Of a stretch of 27,075 nucleotides of DNA, positions 7,544 to 14,548 are shown piece by piece. The position numbers and the translations under genes are program-made. The notes under the pieces were generated by a model. It worked only from the letters and a program-made list of their open reading frames with translations, made no database searches and was not told where the DNA came from. The stretch spans positions 1 to 27,075 of the forward strand of contig JAJXYI010000410.1 of assembly GCA_021780625.1 (NCBI GenBank), written 5' to 3'. Numbering within the stretch: position 1 is the first letter of the stretch; each line of letters starts with the position of its first letter. Origin of the DNA: a bacterium. GTDB lineage: Bacteria; Verrucomicrobiota; Verrucomicrobiae; Opitutales; Opitutaceae.

Positions 7544-10054
7544 TTGTCCAACGCCGACCCACAGGCCTGCATCATTTCAGCGTCCTCCTCCCCTGCCTTT
7601 TTCGACGAGACTCGGGACGCCGAAGGAGATTTGCGGCCTCACTGGTCGCTTCTTCGTCGGCTCTTGGAGGAATCCCCCGAGGACCAACTGACTGCGCGCA
7701 GCGATGCGATCCACAGGCACCTCGGCGAACTCGGCGCCACTTACAACGTCTACACCGACGCCCAGGGTCAGGAACGGCCCTGGGCCTTGGACCCAATCCC
7801 CTTCGTCCTCGCCCCCTCCGAATGGGCAGGCATCGAGTCCGGCCTCATTCAACGCACGCGTCTGCTCAATCTGCTGCTGTGCGACCTCTACGGCGAGCAA
7901 CGCATGCTTCGCGAAGGCCTGCTTCCTCCGGACCTTGTTTACGGCAGTCCGTCGTTTTTGCGCCCGTGTTTGGGCCAGCCCATACCCGGCGGCCAGCCTC
8001 TGGTTCTACACGCCGTTAACCTCGCGCGCAACGCCGACGGGCGCTGGTGCGTGCTCTCCGATCGCGTCCAATCGCCCTCGGGCCTCGGTTACGCCCTGGC
8101 CAATCGCATCGTCCTCTCCCGTGTTCTTCCAGACGAGTTTCGCGGCGGTCACGTGCAGCGACTGGCAGGCTTTTTCATGGCCCTGCGTGAGTCTCTCCGT
8201 TCGCTTGCCCACGAAAACTGCGACGCCCCGACCATCGCCCTTCTCACCCCTGGACCCTTCAATGAAACCTATTTCGAACACGCCTTCCTCGCCCGCTACC
8301 TCGGTTTCCCGCTCGTCGAAGGCGGCGACCTCGCCGAACGCGACGGCCATATCTGCATCCGAACCCTCGAGGGTCTCAGGCAGGTGGACGTGCTGCTGCG
8401 GCGGGTCGACGACGACTATTGCGACCCGTTGGAACTGAAATCCGACTCCTGCCTCGGGGTGCCCGGTCTTCTCGACGCCGTGCGCTCCCGCAGGATCGCG
8501 CTGGTCAACTCCCTGGGCGCCGCCTGGCTCGAATCGCCTGCCCTCGCCCCGTTCCTTCCCCGCCTTTGTCTCGCCCTTCTCGGTGAAGAGCTCGCGCTCC
8601 CCTGTGCCGATAGCTGGTGGTGCGGCCAGGATAAGGAGCGGCGCTTTGTCCGCGAAAATCTCGAACGGCTCGTCATCAAACGCACGTTCGGCGGCGGCCG
8701 GGGCCCGCATCTCTTCGGTTCGCGACTCTCCTCCGAGGCTCGCGAGGCCCTCCTGCGCGAACTCGAGTTCGACGGCGGCTCATTTGTCGCTCAGGTTCCG
8801 GTTCCGCTCAGCCGCGCACCCATCCTCGGCGATCACGGCCTTGAGGACCGTCCTCTCGTCCTGCGCACCTTTGTCTGCGCCACACCCGCGGGAGCGAGCG
8901 TCCTGGCCGGCGGCCTCACCCGCGCCGCCACCGACTCCGATTTCACGTCGGTCTCAATGCAGGGCGGGGGTATTAGCAAGGACACCTGGGTCGTGTCCGA
9001 TACGCCCGTGGCGGACCTCTCACTCCTGCGCCCGCCCACCCGCGTCATCCGTCTGGAACGCGCGCCCTCCGAGGTGCCCAGCCGCGTCGCCGACAATCTC
9101 TTTTGGCTCGGCCGCTACGCCGAACGCCTCGAGGACATCTGCCGCATTCTGCGCTGCGTGCTCTCGCGCGTCTCAAGCGAGGCCTCCTCCGAGCAGACGC
9201 CGGAACTCGAGGCTCTGGTGCGGCTGCTCGTTTCCATCGACGTGTTTTCCAAGGAGCTTCTCGGGCACCGCTCCATCGCCTCCGTGGAGCGCGAATGCCA
9301 CCGGCTCATTTTCCACACCCACCGCCTCGGCACTGTCCGCGAAATCCAAGGTCGCCTCCAGACGCTCGCATTCAGTCTCCGCGACCGGTTCTCCGCCGAC
9401 ACCCAGCGCACCCTCAATCTGCTCAATGCCGGGCTTCGCGCCTCGTCACCTGCCACTTCACAGCCCCTCGCCGCCCTCGATTCGTTGAATCACTGTCTGC
9501 TCCACCTCGCCGCCTTCAGCGGCCTCGAGATGGAAAACATGACCCGCGGGCACGCCTGGCGTTTTCTCGACATGGGCCGCCGTCTCGAGCGCGCCGTCAA
9601 CATCGTCACCCTCCTCCAAGCCGGCCTGCTCACCCGCAACGACATCGATGGATGCGTGCTCCCCGCCATCCTCGAGATCGCCGACAGCGCAATGACCTAC
9701 CGGCGGCTCACCTTTTCGCAACCGCAATGGCCGACCGTCGCAGATCTGCTGATCGCCGAGGAACGTAATCCCCGCTCCTTCACATTCCAGATCGGCGCAC
9801 TGATCGCGCACCTCCAGAATCTCCCTCCAAGCCCCGCCGACGGCGCATCCACACGCCGCGAGGCGCGCGATCTCGCGGTTCTTCGCAGACGTCTCGCCCG
9901 TCTCGATCTTTCGGAGCTCACCGAGGACGGTACCACTGCCAACCTAGCCCCCCTCATCGACACTCTCGGACAGCTCGCCGCCGAAATGCACCAGCTCTCC
10001 AACGCCGTCACCCGGCGTTTCTTTGCGCACGCACCCTCGGCCCGAAACTCCTGA
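7544..10054 (+). CDS. Fused circularly permuted ATP-grasp and alpha-E protein
   Basis: This 836-residue protein joins in one chain what set A encodes as two genes. Residues about 20-500 are ATP-grasp: FFDETRDAEGDLRPHW near the start, LTPGPFNETYFEHAFLARY, LLRRVDDDYCDP, LGVPGLLDAVRSRRIALVNS, VIKRTFGGGRGPH with K379, GGLTRA, and QGGGISKDTWV (473-483). From about 512 the alpha-E domain begins with PSRVADNLFWLGRYAERLEDICRI and continues to the end with HAWRFLDMGRRLERAVNIV. It is paralogous to the products of 1573-3081 and 3075-4055 in series. The only reasonable start is a TTG at 7544, since no in-frame ATG or GTG lies upstream near it; the true start could be slightly off. A transglutaminase gene follows after 15 bases, giving set B. 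Confidence 0.92.
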   Translation: MSNADPQACIISASSSPAFFDETRDAEGDLRPHWSLLRRLLEESPEDQLTARSDAIHRHLGELGATYNVYTDAQGQERPWALDPIPFVLAPSEWAGIESGLIQRTRLLNLLLCDLYGEQRMLREGLLPPDLVYGSPSFLRPCLGQPIPGGQPLVLHAVNLARNADGRWCVLSDRVQSPSGLGYALANRIVLSRVLPDEFRGGHVQRLAGFFMALRESLRSLAHENCDAPTIALLTPGPFNETYFEHAFLARYLGFPLVEGGDLAERDGHICIRTLEGLRQVDVLLRRVDDDYCDPLELKSDSCLGVPGLLDAVRSRRIALVNSLGAAWLESPALAPFLPRLCLALLGEELALPCADSWWCGQDKERRFVRENLERLVIKRTFGGGRGPHLFGSRLSSEAREALLRELEFDGGSFVAQVPVPLSRAPILGDHGLEDRPLVLRTFVCATPAGASVLAGGLTRAATDSDFTSVSMQGGGISKDTWVVSDTPVADLSLLRPPTRVIRLERAPSEVPSRVADNLFWLGRYAERLEDICRILRCVLSRVSSEASSEQTPELEALVRLLVSIDVFSKELLGHRSIASVERECHRLIFHTHRLGTVREIQGRLQTLAFSLRDRFSADTQRTLNLLNAGLRASSPATSQPLAALDSLNHCLLHLAAFSGLEMENMTRGHAWRFLDMGRRLERAVNIVTLLQAGLLTRNDIDGCVLPAILEIADSAMTYRRLTFSQPQWPTVADLLIAEERNPRSFTFQIGALIAHLQNLPPSPADGASTRREARDLAVLRRRLARLDLSELTEDGTTANLAPLIDTLGQLAAEMHQLSNAVTRRFFAHAPSARNS

Positions 10055-10069
10055 GGCCATTCCACATCC

Positions 10070-10948
10070 ATGCGCTACGAGGTCCTCCATACCACGACTT
10101 TCACGCACGAGGCCGAGGTTTCCGCCTCCCATCACGTGGCCCGTCTCACGCCCCGCGCGTGTCCAGGCCAGGTTTGCCTCGAACATGGCATCGAGATCTC
10201 GCCCGCACCTCAGCACCGCGCCGAACGCACCGATTATTTCGGAAATCTCGCCACCACCTTCTCTCTGGAGGTTCCCTACCGCGTCCTCAGGGTCACCGCC
10301 CGCACCGTAATCGAACGCGCGGCGCACGAGGCCGAACTCGGCCTCGAGGGATCCACCTGGGAACAGGCGCGCTCCCACATCCAGGAATCGCAGGCAGGCA
10401 CGCCGCAATGGAACGCACGGGAATTCACCTTTTCATCTCCGCTCGTCGCACGTTCGCCTGTATTCGCGCAGTACGCACGCGGCTCCTTCGAACCCGGCCG
10501 GTCGCTCGACGACGCGGCCGCGGACCTCACGCGCAGGATCCACCAGGACTTCGCCTTCGACCCTGAAGCCACCACGATCGCCACTCCCCTCGACGACGTC
10601 TTTCGCATGCGCCGCGGCGTCTGCCAGGATTTTGCCCACCTGGCGATCGCCTGCCTGCGTTCCCTAGGCCTCGCTGCCCGTTACGTGAGCGGATACATCG
10701 AAACCGTCCCCGCCCAGGGCAGCCCGAAGCTCGTCGGCGTCGACGCTTCGCACGCCTGGATCTCCGTCTTCAGCCCCACCTTCGGCTGGATCGACTTCGA
10801 CCCAACCAACAATCTCCGACCCGGCGACCGCCACGTCACTGCCGCGTGGGGACGCGATTTCTCCGACATAAGCCCCCTGCGCGGCGTCTTCGTCGGCAGC
10901 GGTCGCCACGCACTCGCCGTCGCTGTCGACGTCAATCGCGTCGGCTGA
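10070..10948 (+). CDS. Transglutaminase-like protein (short form)
   Basis: This 292-residue protein begins MRYEVLHTTTFTHEAEVSASHHVARLTPR, the bacterial transglutaminase N-terminal domain, and then carries the core with C185 (RRGVCQDFAH), H228 (DASHAWISVF) and D244 (GWIDFDPTNN). All three catalytic residues are present. It lacks the DUF2126 extension of the larger paralogue at 4130-7456. There is no signal peptide, suggesting a cytoplasmic enzyme. It lies 15 bases after the fused ATP-grasp-alpha-E gene and is almost certainly cotranscribed with it, giving the common three-domain partnership. The physiological substrate is unknown; it may cleave or transfer the amide made by its ATP-grasp partner (inference). 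The start is ATG after a CATCC tract, without Shine-Dalgarno. Confidence 0.93.
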   Translation: MRYEVLHTTTFTHEAEVSASHHVARLTPRACPGQVCLEHGIEISPAPQHRAERTDYFGNLATTFSLEVPYRVLRVTARTVIERAAHEAELGLEGSTWEQARSHIQESQAGTPQWNAREFTFSSPLVARSPVFAQYARGSFEPGRSLDDAAADLTRRIHQDFAFDPEATTIATPLDDVFRMRRGVCQDFAHLAIACLRSLGLAARYVSGYIETVPAQGSPKLVGVDASHAWISVFSPTFGWIDFDPTNNLRPGDRHVTAAWGRDFSDISPLRGVFVGSGRHALAVAVDVNRVG

Positions 10949-10971
10949 ACGTCCCCGCCGCCTTCAGCGCC

Positions 10972-11070
10972 TCAGATCCGCTTTTCCGCCACCCAGGCAA
11001 GCGCCTCGTACGCGGTTCGAACGACCGCGAAGTCGCCCCGCCCGTCCAACCGGCGAGAGGTCTGTGTCAT
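10972..11070 (-). CDS. Possible small ORF or gene remnant, unknown
   Basis: On the minus strand an open frame ends at the TGA at 10972-10974 and stays open back to about 11172. From the ATG at 11070 it encodes 32 residues; a GTG at 11097 would give 41. The C-terminal part, DFAVVRTAYEALAWVAEKRI, has the balanced composition and helix pattern of a real protein, unlike the Arg/Pro-rich shadow frames nearby. I cannot name it. It could be a genuine microprotein, the tail of a decayed gene, or chance. No ribosome binding site is visible. Confidence 0.22.
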   Translation of the reverse strand: MTQTSRRLDGRGDFAVVRTAYEALAWVAEKRI

Positions 11071-11207
11071 CCGCGGCAAACCGAACGCGCTCCGCACCCA
11101 TTCAGAGATCGCCCGTCGAAGTCTCGTGTCGTATCGGCATCGCCTCCCTAATGATAAGATCCGTCTCGGGAATTACATCCAGGCTTCACCTCGCCTCCGA
11201 GCCCCCC

Positions 11208-11237
11208 TTGTCAGTCCCGCCTGGCAGCTCTGATACG
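11208..11237 (+). promoter_or_regulatory. Candidate sigma70-type promoter for parA
   Basis: TTGTCA at 11208-11213 matches the -35 consensus at five of six bases. Eighteen bases further, GATACG (11232-11237) matches the -10 hexamer at three of six. Transcription would begin near 11244, about 50 bases before the parA ATG. The weak -10 keeps confidence low. Confidence 0.3.
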
Positions 11238-11292
11238 GAGCGTTTTCTTGGATTGTCGCGCTTCACGCGCCTCTCCACCCTGCAGTCTCTCC

Positions 11293-12078
11293 ATGCCCAC
11301 CACTGTATTTACAATCGCCAACCAGAAGGGAGGGGTCGGCAAAACGACCACCGCCGTAAACCTGGCCGCGGCGCTCGCCGAAAAGAAGATCCCCACGCTG
11401 CTCATCGACCTCGATCCCCAGGCCAATGCCACCAGCGCGCTCGGCGTGGAAAAGCAGGCCGGCCGCAGTCTCTACGGCCCGCTGCACGGCGAAGGCTCCG
11501 CCCTCGACATGCTCACGCCCACCTCCTACGAGCACCTCACCCTCATCCCCAGCGAGGAGGATCTCGCCGCCGCCGAGGTCGAGATCGCCCAGTCCGAAAA
11601 TTACCTCGGCAAGCTGCGCGCCGTGCTCCAACCGGTCCGCGACTCCAATCGCTACCGCGCCATCATCATCGACTGCCCCCCCGCCCTCGGAATGTTGTCC
11701 ATGAACAGCCTCGCCGCAGCCGACTTTCTCCTCATCGCACTTCAATGCGAATACATGGCCCTGGAGGGCCTCGGGCAGATCCTGCGCAACGTCGAGCGCC
11801 TCAAGAGCGCCGGCATCAACCCCGTCCTCGAGGTCGGCGGCATCGTGATGACGATGTTCGATATCCGCACCAATCTCTCCCGCGAGGTCGTCGAGGAGGT
11901 CAAAAAACACCTGCCCGAAAAGATTTTCCAGACGGTCATTCCGCGCACGGTCCGCCTCAGCGAGGCCCCCAGTTTCGGCAAGACCATCTTCGAATACGAT
12001 CCCCTGTCGCCCGGCGCCAGCGCCTACAAGGGTCTCTCCCGAGAGCTCATCGAGCGCTTCGCGCTCAAGGACAAGTGA
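11293..12078 (+). CDS. parA: ParA/Soj-family ATPase
   Basis: This is a 261-residue ParA/MinD-type P-loop ATPase. Visible motifs are the deviant Walker A KGGVGKTT (K12 to T19, with signature Lys12 and Lys17), LLIDLDPQANAT with D41 (switch I/A' motif), the Walker B stretch AIIIDCPPALG (D127), and the C-terminal TVIPRTVRLSEAPSFGKTIFEYD block typical of chromosomal Soj/ParA. Such proteins bind ATP, dimerise on nucleoid DNA and move ParB-bound cargo. The ATG at 11293 was chosen because MPTTVFTIANQKGG is the usual N-terminus; an in-frame TTG at 11248 would add a non-conserved Ser/Cys-rich stretch. No parB lies beside it; the next genes are ABC-2 permeases. Whether this is the chromosome-partitioning ParA or an orphan positioning another cargo cannot be decided from this window. 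Confidence 0.88.
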   Translation: MPTTVFTIANQKGGVGKTTTAVNLAAALAEKKIPTLLIDLDPQANATSALGVEKQAGRSLYGPLHGEGSALDMLTPTSYEHLTLIPSEEDLAAAEVEIAQSENYLGKLRAVLQPVRDSNRYRAIIIDCPPALGMLSMNSLAAADFLLIALQCEYMALEGLGQILRNVERLKSAGINPVLEVGGIVMTMFDIRTNLSREVVEEVKKHLPEKIFQTVIPRTVRLSEAPSFGKTIFEYDPLSPGASAYKGLSRELIERFALKDK

Positions 12079-12115
12079 CCCGCCGCGCGCCGCGCCCGGC
12101 GCCCCCGCCCAGGCC

Positions 12116-12928
12116 ATGATCGCTACGCTGAACAAGTACTGGCAGTCCTTTCTCGTCGGTATCCAGAGCAACATCGTCTACCGCTGGAATTTTTTCCTGC
12201 GCGGTCTGTTCTCGCTCACCCACCTGATCGTCGTCGTCGCCCTGTGGTCCGCCGCCTATCACGGCCACCCCACCATCGGCGGTTTCTCCCTCGGCGCGAC
12301 GCTCACCTATTTCGTGGTGATGCTCGGGCTCCAGTATTTCATCGGCGCCTTCAATGAAGATTACCAGATCAGCGAGGAAATCCGCAACGGGCTCATCAAC
12401 CAGTTTCTGCTGAAGCCCATCAACTACTTCGCCTACCGGTTCAGCATTTTCATCTCGGCGCGCACCGTCTCGGGCCTGCTCATCCTCATCCCGGTGGGCG
12501 TCGCCTATGCGTTCCTCCATCACGATATATCCCTGCCCCCCGAGTCGTGGCGCCTGTGGATCGGCCTCCCCGCCCTGCTCATGTCCGCCCTCATTCAGTT
12601 CACGATCGCCTACTGTTTCGGCCTGCTGAGCTTCTGGTTCCTCGAGATCCAGTCCTTCATCATTTTATCCTACGCGATCGAAACACTGCTCGGGGGCCAG
12701 ATGTTTCCCCTGGATCTGATGCCGGCCAATCTGTACCGGATCTCTGAATACCTTCCCTATTTTTACCAGATGTACTTCCCGGCCGCGATCTTCACCGGCC
12801 GCATCGCCACGCCCGCCCAGGCCCTCTCCGGCCTGGCAATCCAGGCCTGCTGGGTCGTCGCCCTGCTCGCGATCGCCGCGCTTCTCTGGCGCCGCGGCCT
12901 GCGCCGCCATACCGCCGTCGGCGGCTGA
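12116..12928 (+). CDS. ABC-2 type transporter permease subunit (first of a pair)
   Basis: This 270-residue integral membrane protein has about six hydrophobic segments, near residues 28-48, 60-80, 113-134, 147-175, 178-198 and 236-259. The first loop contains ISEEIRNGLINQFLLKPINYF, the motif of ABC-2 permeases of the ABC2_membrane_6 / DUF990 type (an Ile-Arg-x-Gly stretch ending in Leu-x-Lys-Pro). Such proteins usually work as two different permeases plus one ATPase and export or flip an unknown substrate. The second permease follows after 12 bases. The ATPase gene is not in this window, so it is either encoded elsewhere or shared. The ATG at 12116 lies 37 bases after parA, in a very GC-rich spacer. 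Confidence 0.85.
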   Translation: MIATLNKYWQSFLVGIQSNIVYRWNFFLRGLFSLTHLIVVVALWSAAYHGHPTIGGFSLGATLTYFVVMLGLQYFIGAFNEDYQISEEIRNGLINQFLLKPINYFAYRFSIFISARTVSGLLILIPVGVAYAFLHHDISLPPESWRLWIGLPALLMSALIQFTIAYCFGLLSFWFLEIQSFIILSYAIETLLGGQMFPLDLMPANLYRISEYLPYFYQMYFPAAIFTGRIATPAQALSGLAIQACWVVALLAIAALLWRRGLRRHTAVGG

Positions 12929-12940
12929 ACCCCTCCCTTC

Positions 12941-13735
12941 GTGAAACTCGCCCATTACGCCCGCGTCTGGCTTGCCAGCGCCCGGTACTCGATCATCCGG
13001 ACGATGATGTTTCGTTTCGATTTTCTCATGTGGACGCTCGTCGAGTTCTTCTGGATGTCCGTCAACATCCTGTTGATCGGCATCATCTACGCCCACACGA
13101 GTTCGATCGCCGGCTGGTCCAAGTACGAGATGCTCCTGCTCGTCGGCACCGCCATGATCCTCCAGCGCCTTGTGATGGGCCTGTTCTGGTCCAATCTCTT
13201 CGAGCTCGGCCGCAACATCCGAAGTGGGCAGTTCGATTTTTTCCTCTGTCAGCCGGGGAATCCGATCTTCATGGTCTCGACCCGGAAGCTGGACCCCGAC
13301 GGACTGCTCAACTCCATCGTCGCGATCGCCGTCGTGGTCTACTCGGCCCACCGCCTCGGCCTGCATCCCACGATCCTGAACATCGCGCTGTACGTCCTGC
13401 TCCTGTTCATTTCCCTGATCATCCATTACTCAGCCCTGCTTCTGATCGTCTCGACCACTTTCTGGATCATCGGCACGGAGGGCATCGAGGGGGGGTATTT
13501 CAACATCTTCGAGTTTTCGCGCCTCCCGCGCGAGGCCCTGCGCGGCGCCGCCAGTCTGATCTTTGTCTACGGGCTTCCCGCCGTCGTCGCCAGCAACGTG
13601 CCCGCCAGCGTACTCATCCACGGTTTCGAACCTATGAACATGCTCTGGCTCGCCGGCCTCGCCGTCGTCTGGTTCTGGCTCGCCGTCTGGTGCTTTCGCC
13701 GCGGACTCCGCCGCTATAGCAGCGCCAGTTCCTGA
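12941..13735 (+). CDS. ABC-2 type transporter permease subunit (second of a pair)
   Basis: This 264-residue membrane protein is related to its upstream neighbour. Hydrophobic segments lie near residues 25-50, 62-85, 122-138, 143-176, 203-224 and 234-252. The same loop motif appears as NIRSGQFDFFLCQPGNPIF (92-110), with the Arg-Ser-Gly core of DUF990-type permeases. It starts with GTG at 12941, which gives a basic N-terminus (MKLAHYARVWLASARYSIIR) that fits a cytoplasmic tail. No ATG alternative keeps this. Together the two subunits would form the membrane half of an exporter whose substrate is unknown. Its stop is five bases before the RNase III start, so the permeases and rnc may share a transcript. 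Confidence 0.85.
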   Translation: MKLAHYARVWLASARYSIIRTMMFRFDFLMWTLVEFFWMSVNILLIGIIYAHTSSIAGWSKYEMLLLVGTAMILQRLVMGLFWSNLFELGRNIRSGQFDFFLCQPGNPIFMVSTRKLDPDGLLNSIVAIAVVVYSAHRLGLHPTILNIALYVLLLFISLIIHYSALLLIVSTTFWIIGTEGIEGGYFNIFEFSRLPREALRGAASLIFVYGLPAVVASNVPASVLIHGFEPMNMLWLAGLAVVWFWLAVWCFRRGLRRYSSASS

Positions 13736-13740
13736 CCCCC

Positions 13741-14484
13741 ATGTCGCCGAGCCCCAATCCCGATCCCGCCCCGCTCGATGGGCTCCAGGCGCGCATCCGC
13801 CACCGCTTCGCCGACCCCGGCCTGCTCCGACGCGCGCTCACGCACATGTCCTTTCTTCAGGACCACCCTACCGAGCCCGACAATAATCAGCGCCTCGAAT
13901 TCCTCGGCGACGCCGTCCTTCAGCTCATCCTCGCCGACGCCCTTTTCTCCCTCTACCCCGACGAACGCGAGGGGCCGCTCACACGCCGTCGCGCAATGCT
14001 CGCCAAGGGCAGTTTCCTTTCCGCACTCGCCCTCGAGATCGGCCTTCCCGATTGCCTGCTGCTCGGCCAAAGCGAGGAGTCCACCGGAGGGAGAAGTCGT
14101 CCGGCCGCGCTTGAGGACGCTTTCGAAGCCCTCGTCGGAGCCCTTTACCTCGACGCCGGCTGGTCCGCGTGCCGCGACATCGTGCTCGGCATTTACCGCG
14201 ACCTCGGCGTCCGCCTCGCCGGCATGGAGGACCTCGAAAACCCCAAGGGCCGCCTCCAGGAGCTCGTCCAGCCCGCCTTCGGCAACGAGGCCCTCCGGTA
14301 TGTCCTTCTCGAAACGACCGGCGAGGAGCACGCCCGCAGCTTCGTCTCCGGGGCGTACCTGCTTGACCGCCTGCTCGGCACCGGGCGCGGCTCCTCCAAG
14401 AAGTCCGCCGAGGAGGCCGCCGCGCGCGTCGCCCTGCAGCATGTGCGTAACGAGGGACTGCCTCCCTCGCCGGCCAAACCCTAG
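13741..14484 (+). CDS. rnc: Ribonuclease III
   Basis: This 247-residue enzyme cleaves double-stranded RNA during rRNA maturation and mRNA/antisense decay, acting as a cytoplasmic dimer. The endonuclease domain holds the signature NQRLEFLGDAVLQL with metal ligands E53 and D57, and ALEDAFEALVGALYLD with D126 and E129. All four acidic positions are kept. The double-stranded RNA binding domain begins at NPKGRLQELVQ (168-178) and ends with GTGRGSSKKSAEEAAARVAL, including the conserved KKSAE-A-A block. Length is ordinary for the family. The ATG follows a run of C residues and lies five bases after the permease stop. mfd follows after 64 bases. Confidence 0.96.
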   Translation: MSPSPNPDPAPLDGLQARIRHRFADPGLLRRALTHMSFLQDHPTEPDNNQRLEFLGDAVLQLILADALFSLYPDEREGPLTRRRAMLAKGSFLSALALEIGLPDCLLLGQSEESTGGRSRPAALEDAFEALVGALYLDAGWSACRDIVLGIYRDLGVRLAGMEDLENPKGRLQELVQPAFGNEALRYVLLETTGEEHARSFVSGAYLLDRLLGTGRGSSKKSAEEAAARVALQHVRNEGLPPSPAKP

Positions 14485-14548
14485 GCCGCTCCGGCCGCCA
14501 GCCCGCGCGCTTGCGCCAACTGCGGCGACGGGCCACTTTTCGGACTCC

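Larger units (their letters stand above)
10949..11292. other. Intergenic region before parA
   Basis: This 344-base gap separates the transglutaminase operon from parA. It contains a short minus-strand reading frame with protein-like composition (10972-11070) and a candidate promoter for parA (11208-11237). No clear terminator for the upstream operon is visible. The stretch TAATGATAAGAT around 11150 is the most AT-rich point. Confidence 0.4.

Noticed and set aside
11064..12119. Long plus-strand frame overlapping parA
   Set aside because: It is in a different frame from parA; its composition is Arg/His/Pro-rich, with no motifs, and parA is unambiguous.
13778..14548. In-frame upstream extension of mfd by 257 codons through rnc
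   Set aside because: The extension is Ser/Pro/Arg-rich shadow of the RNase III gene, and the ATG at 14549 gives the normal Mfd start and length.
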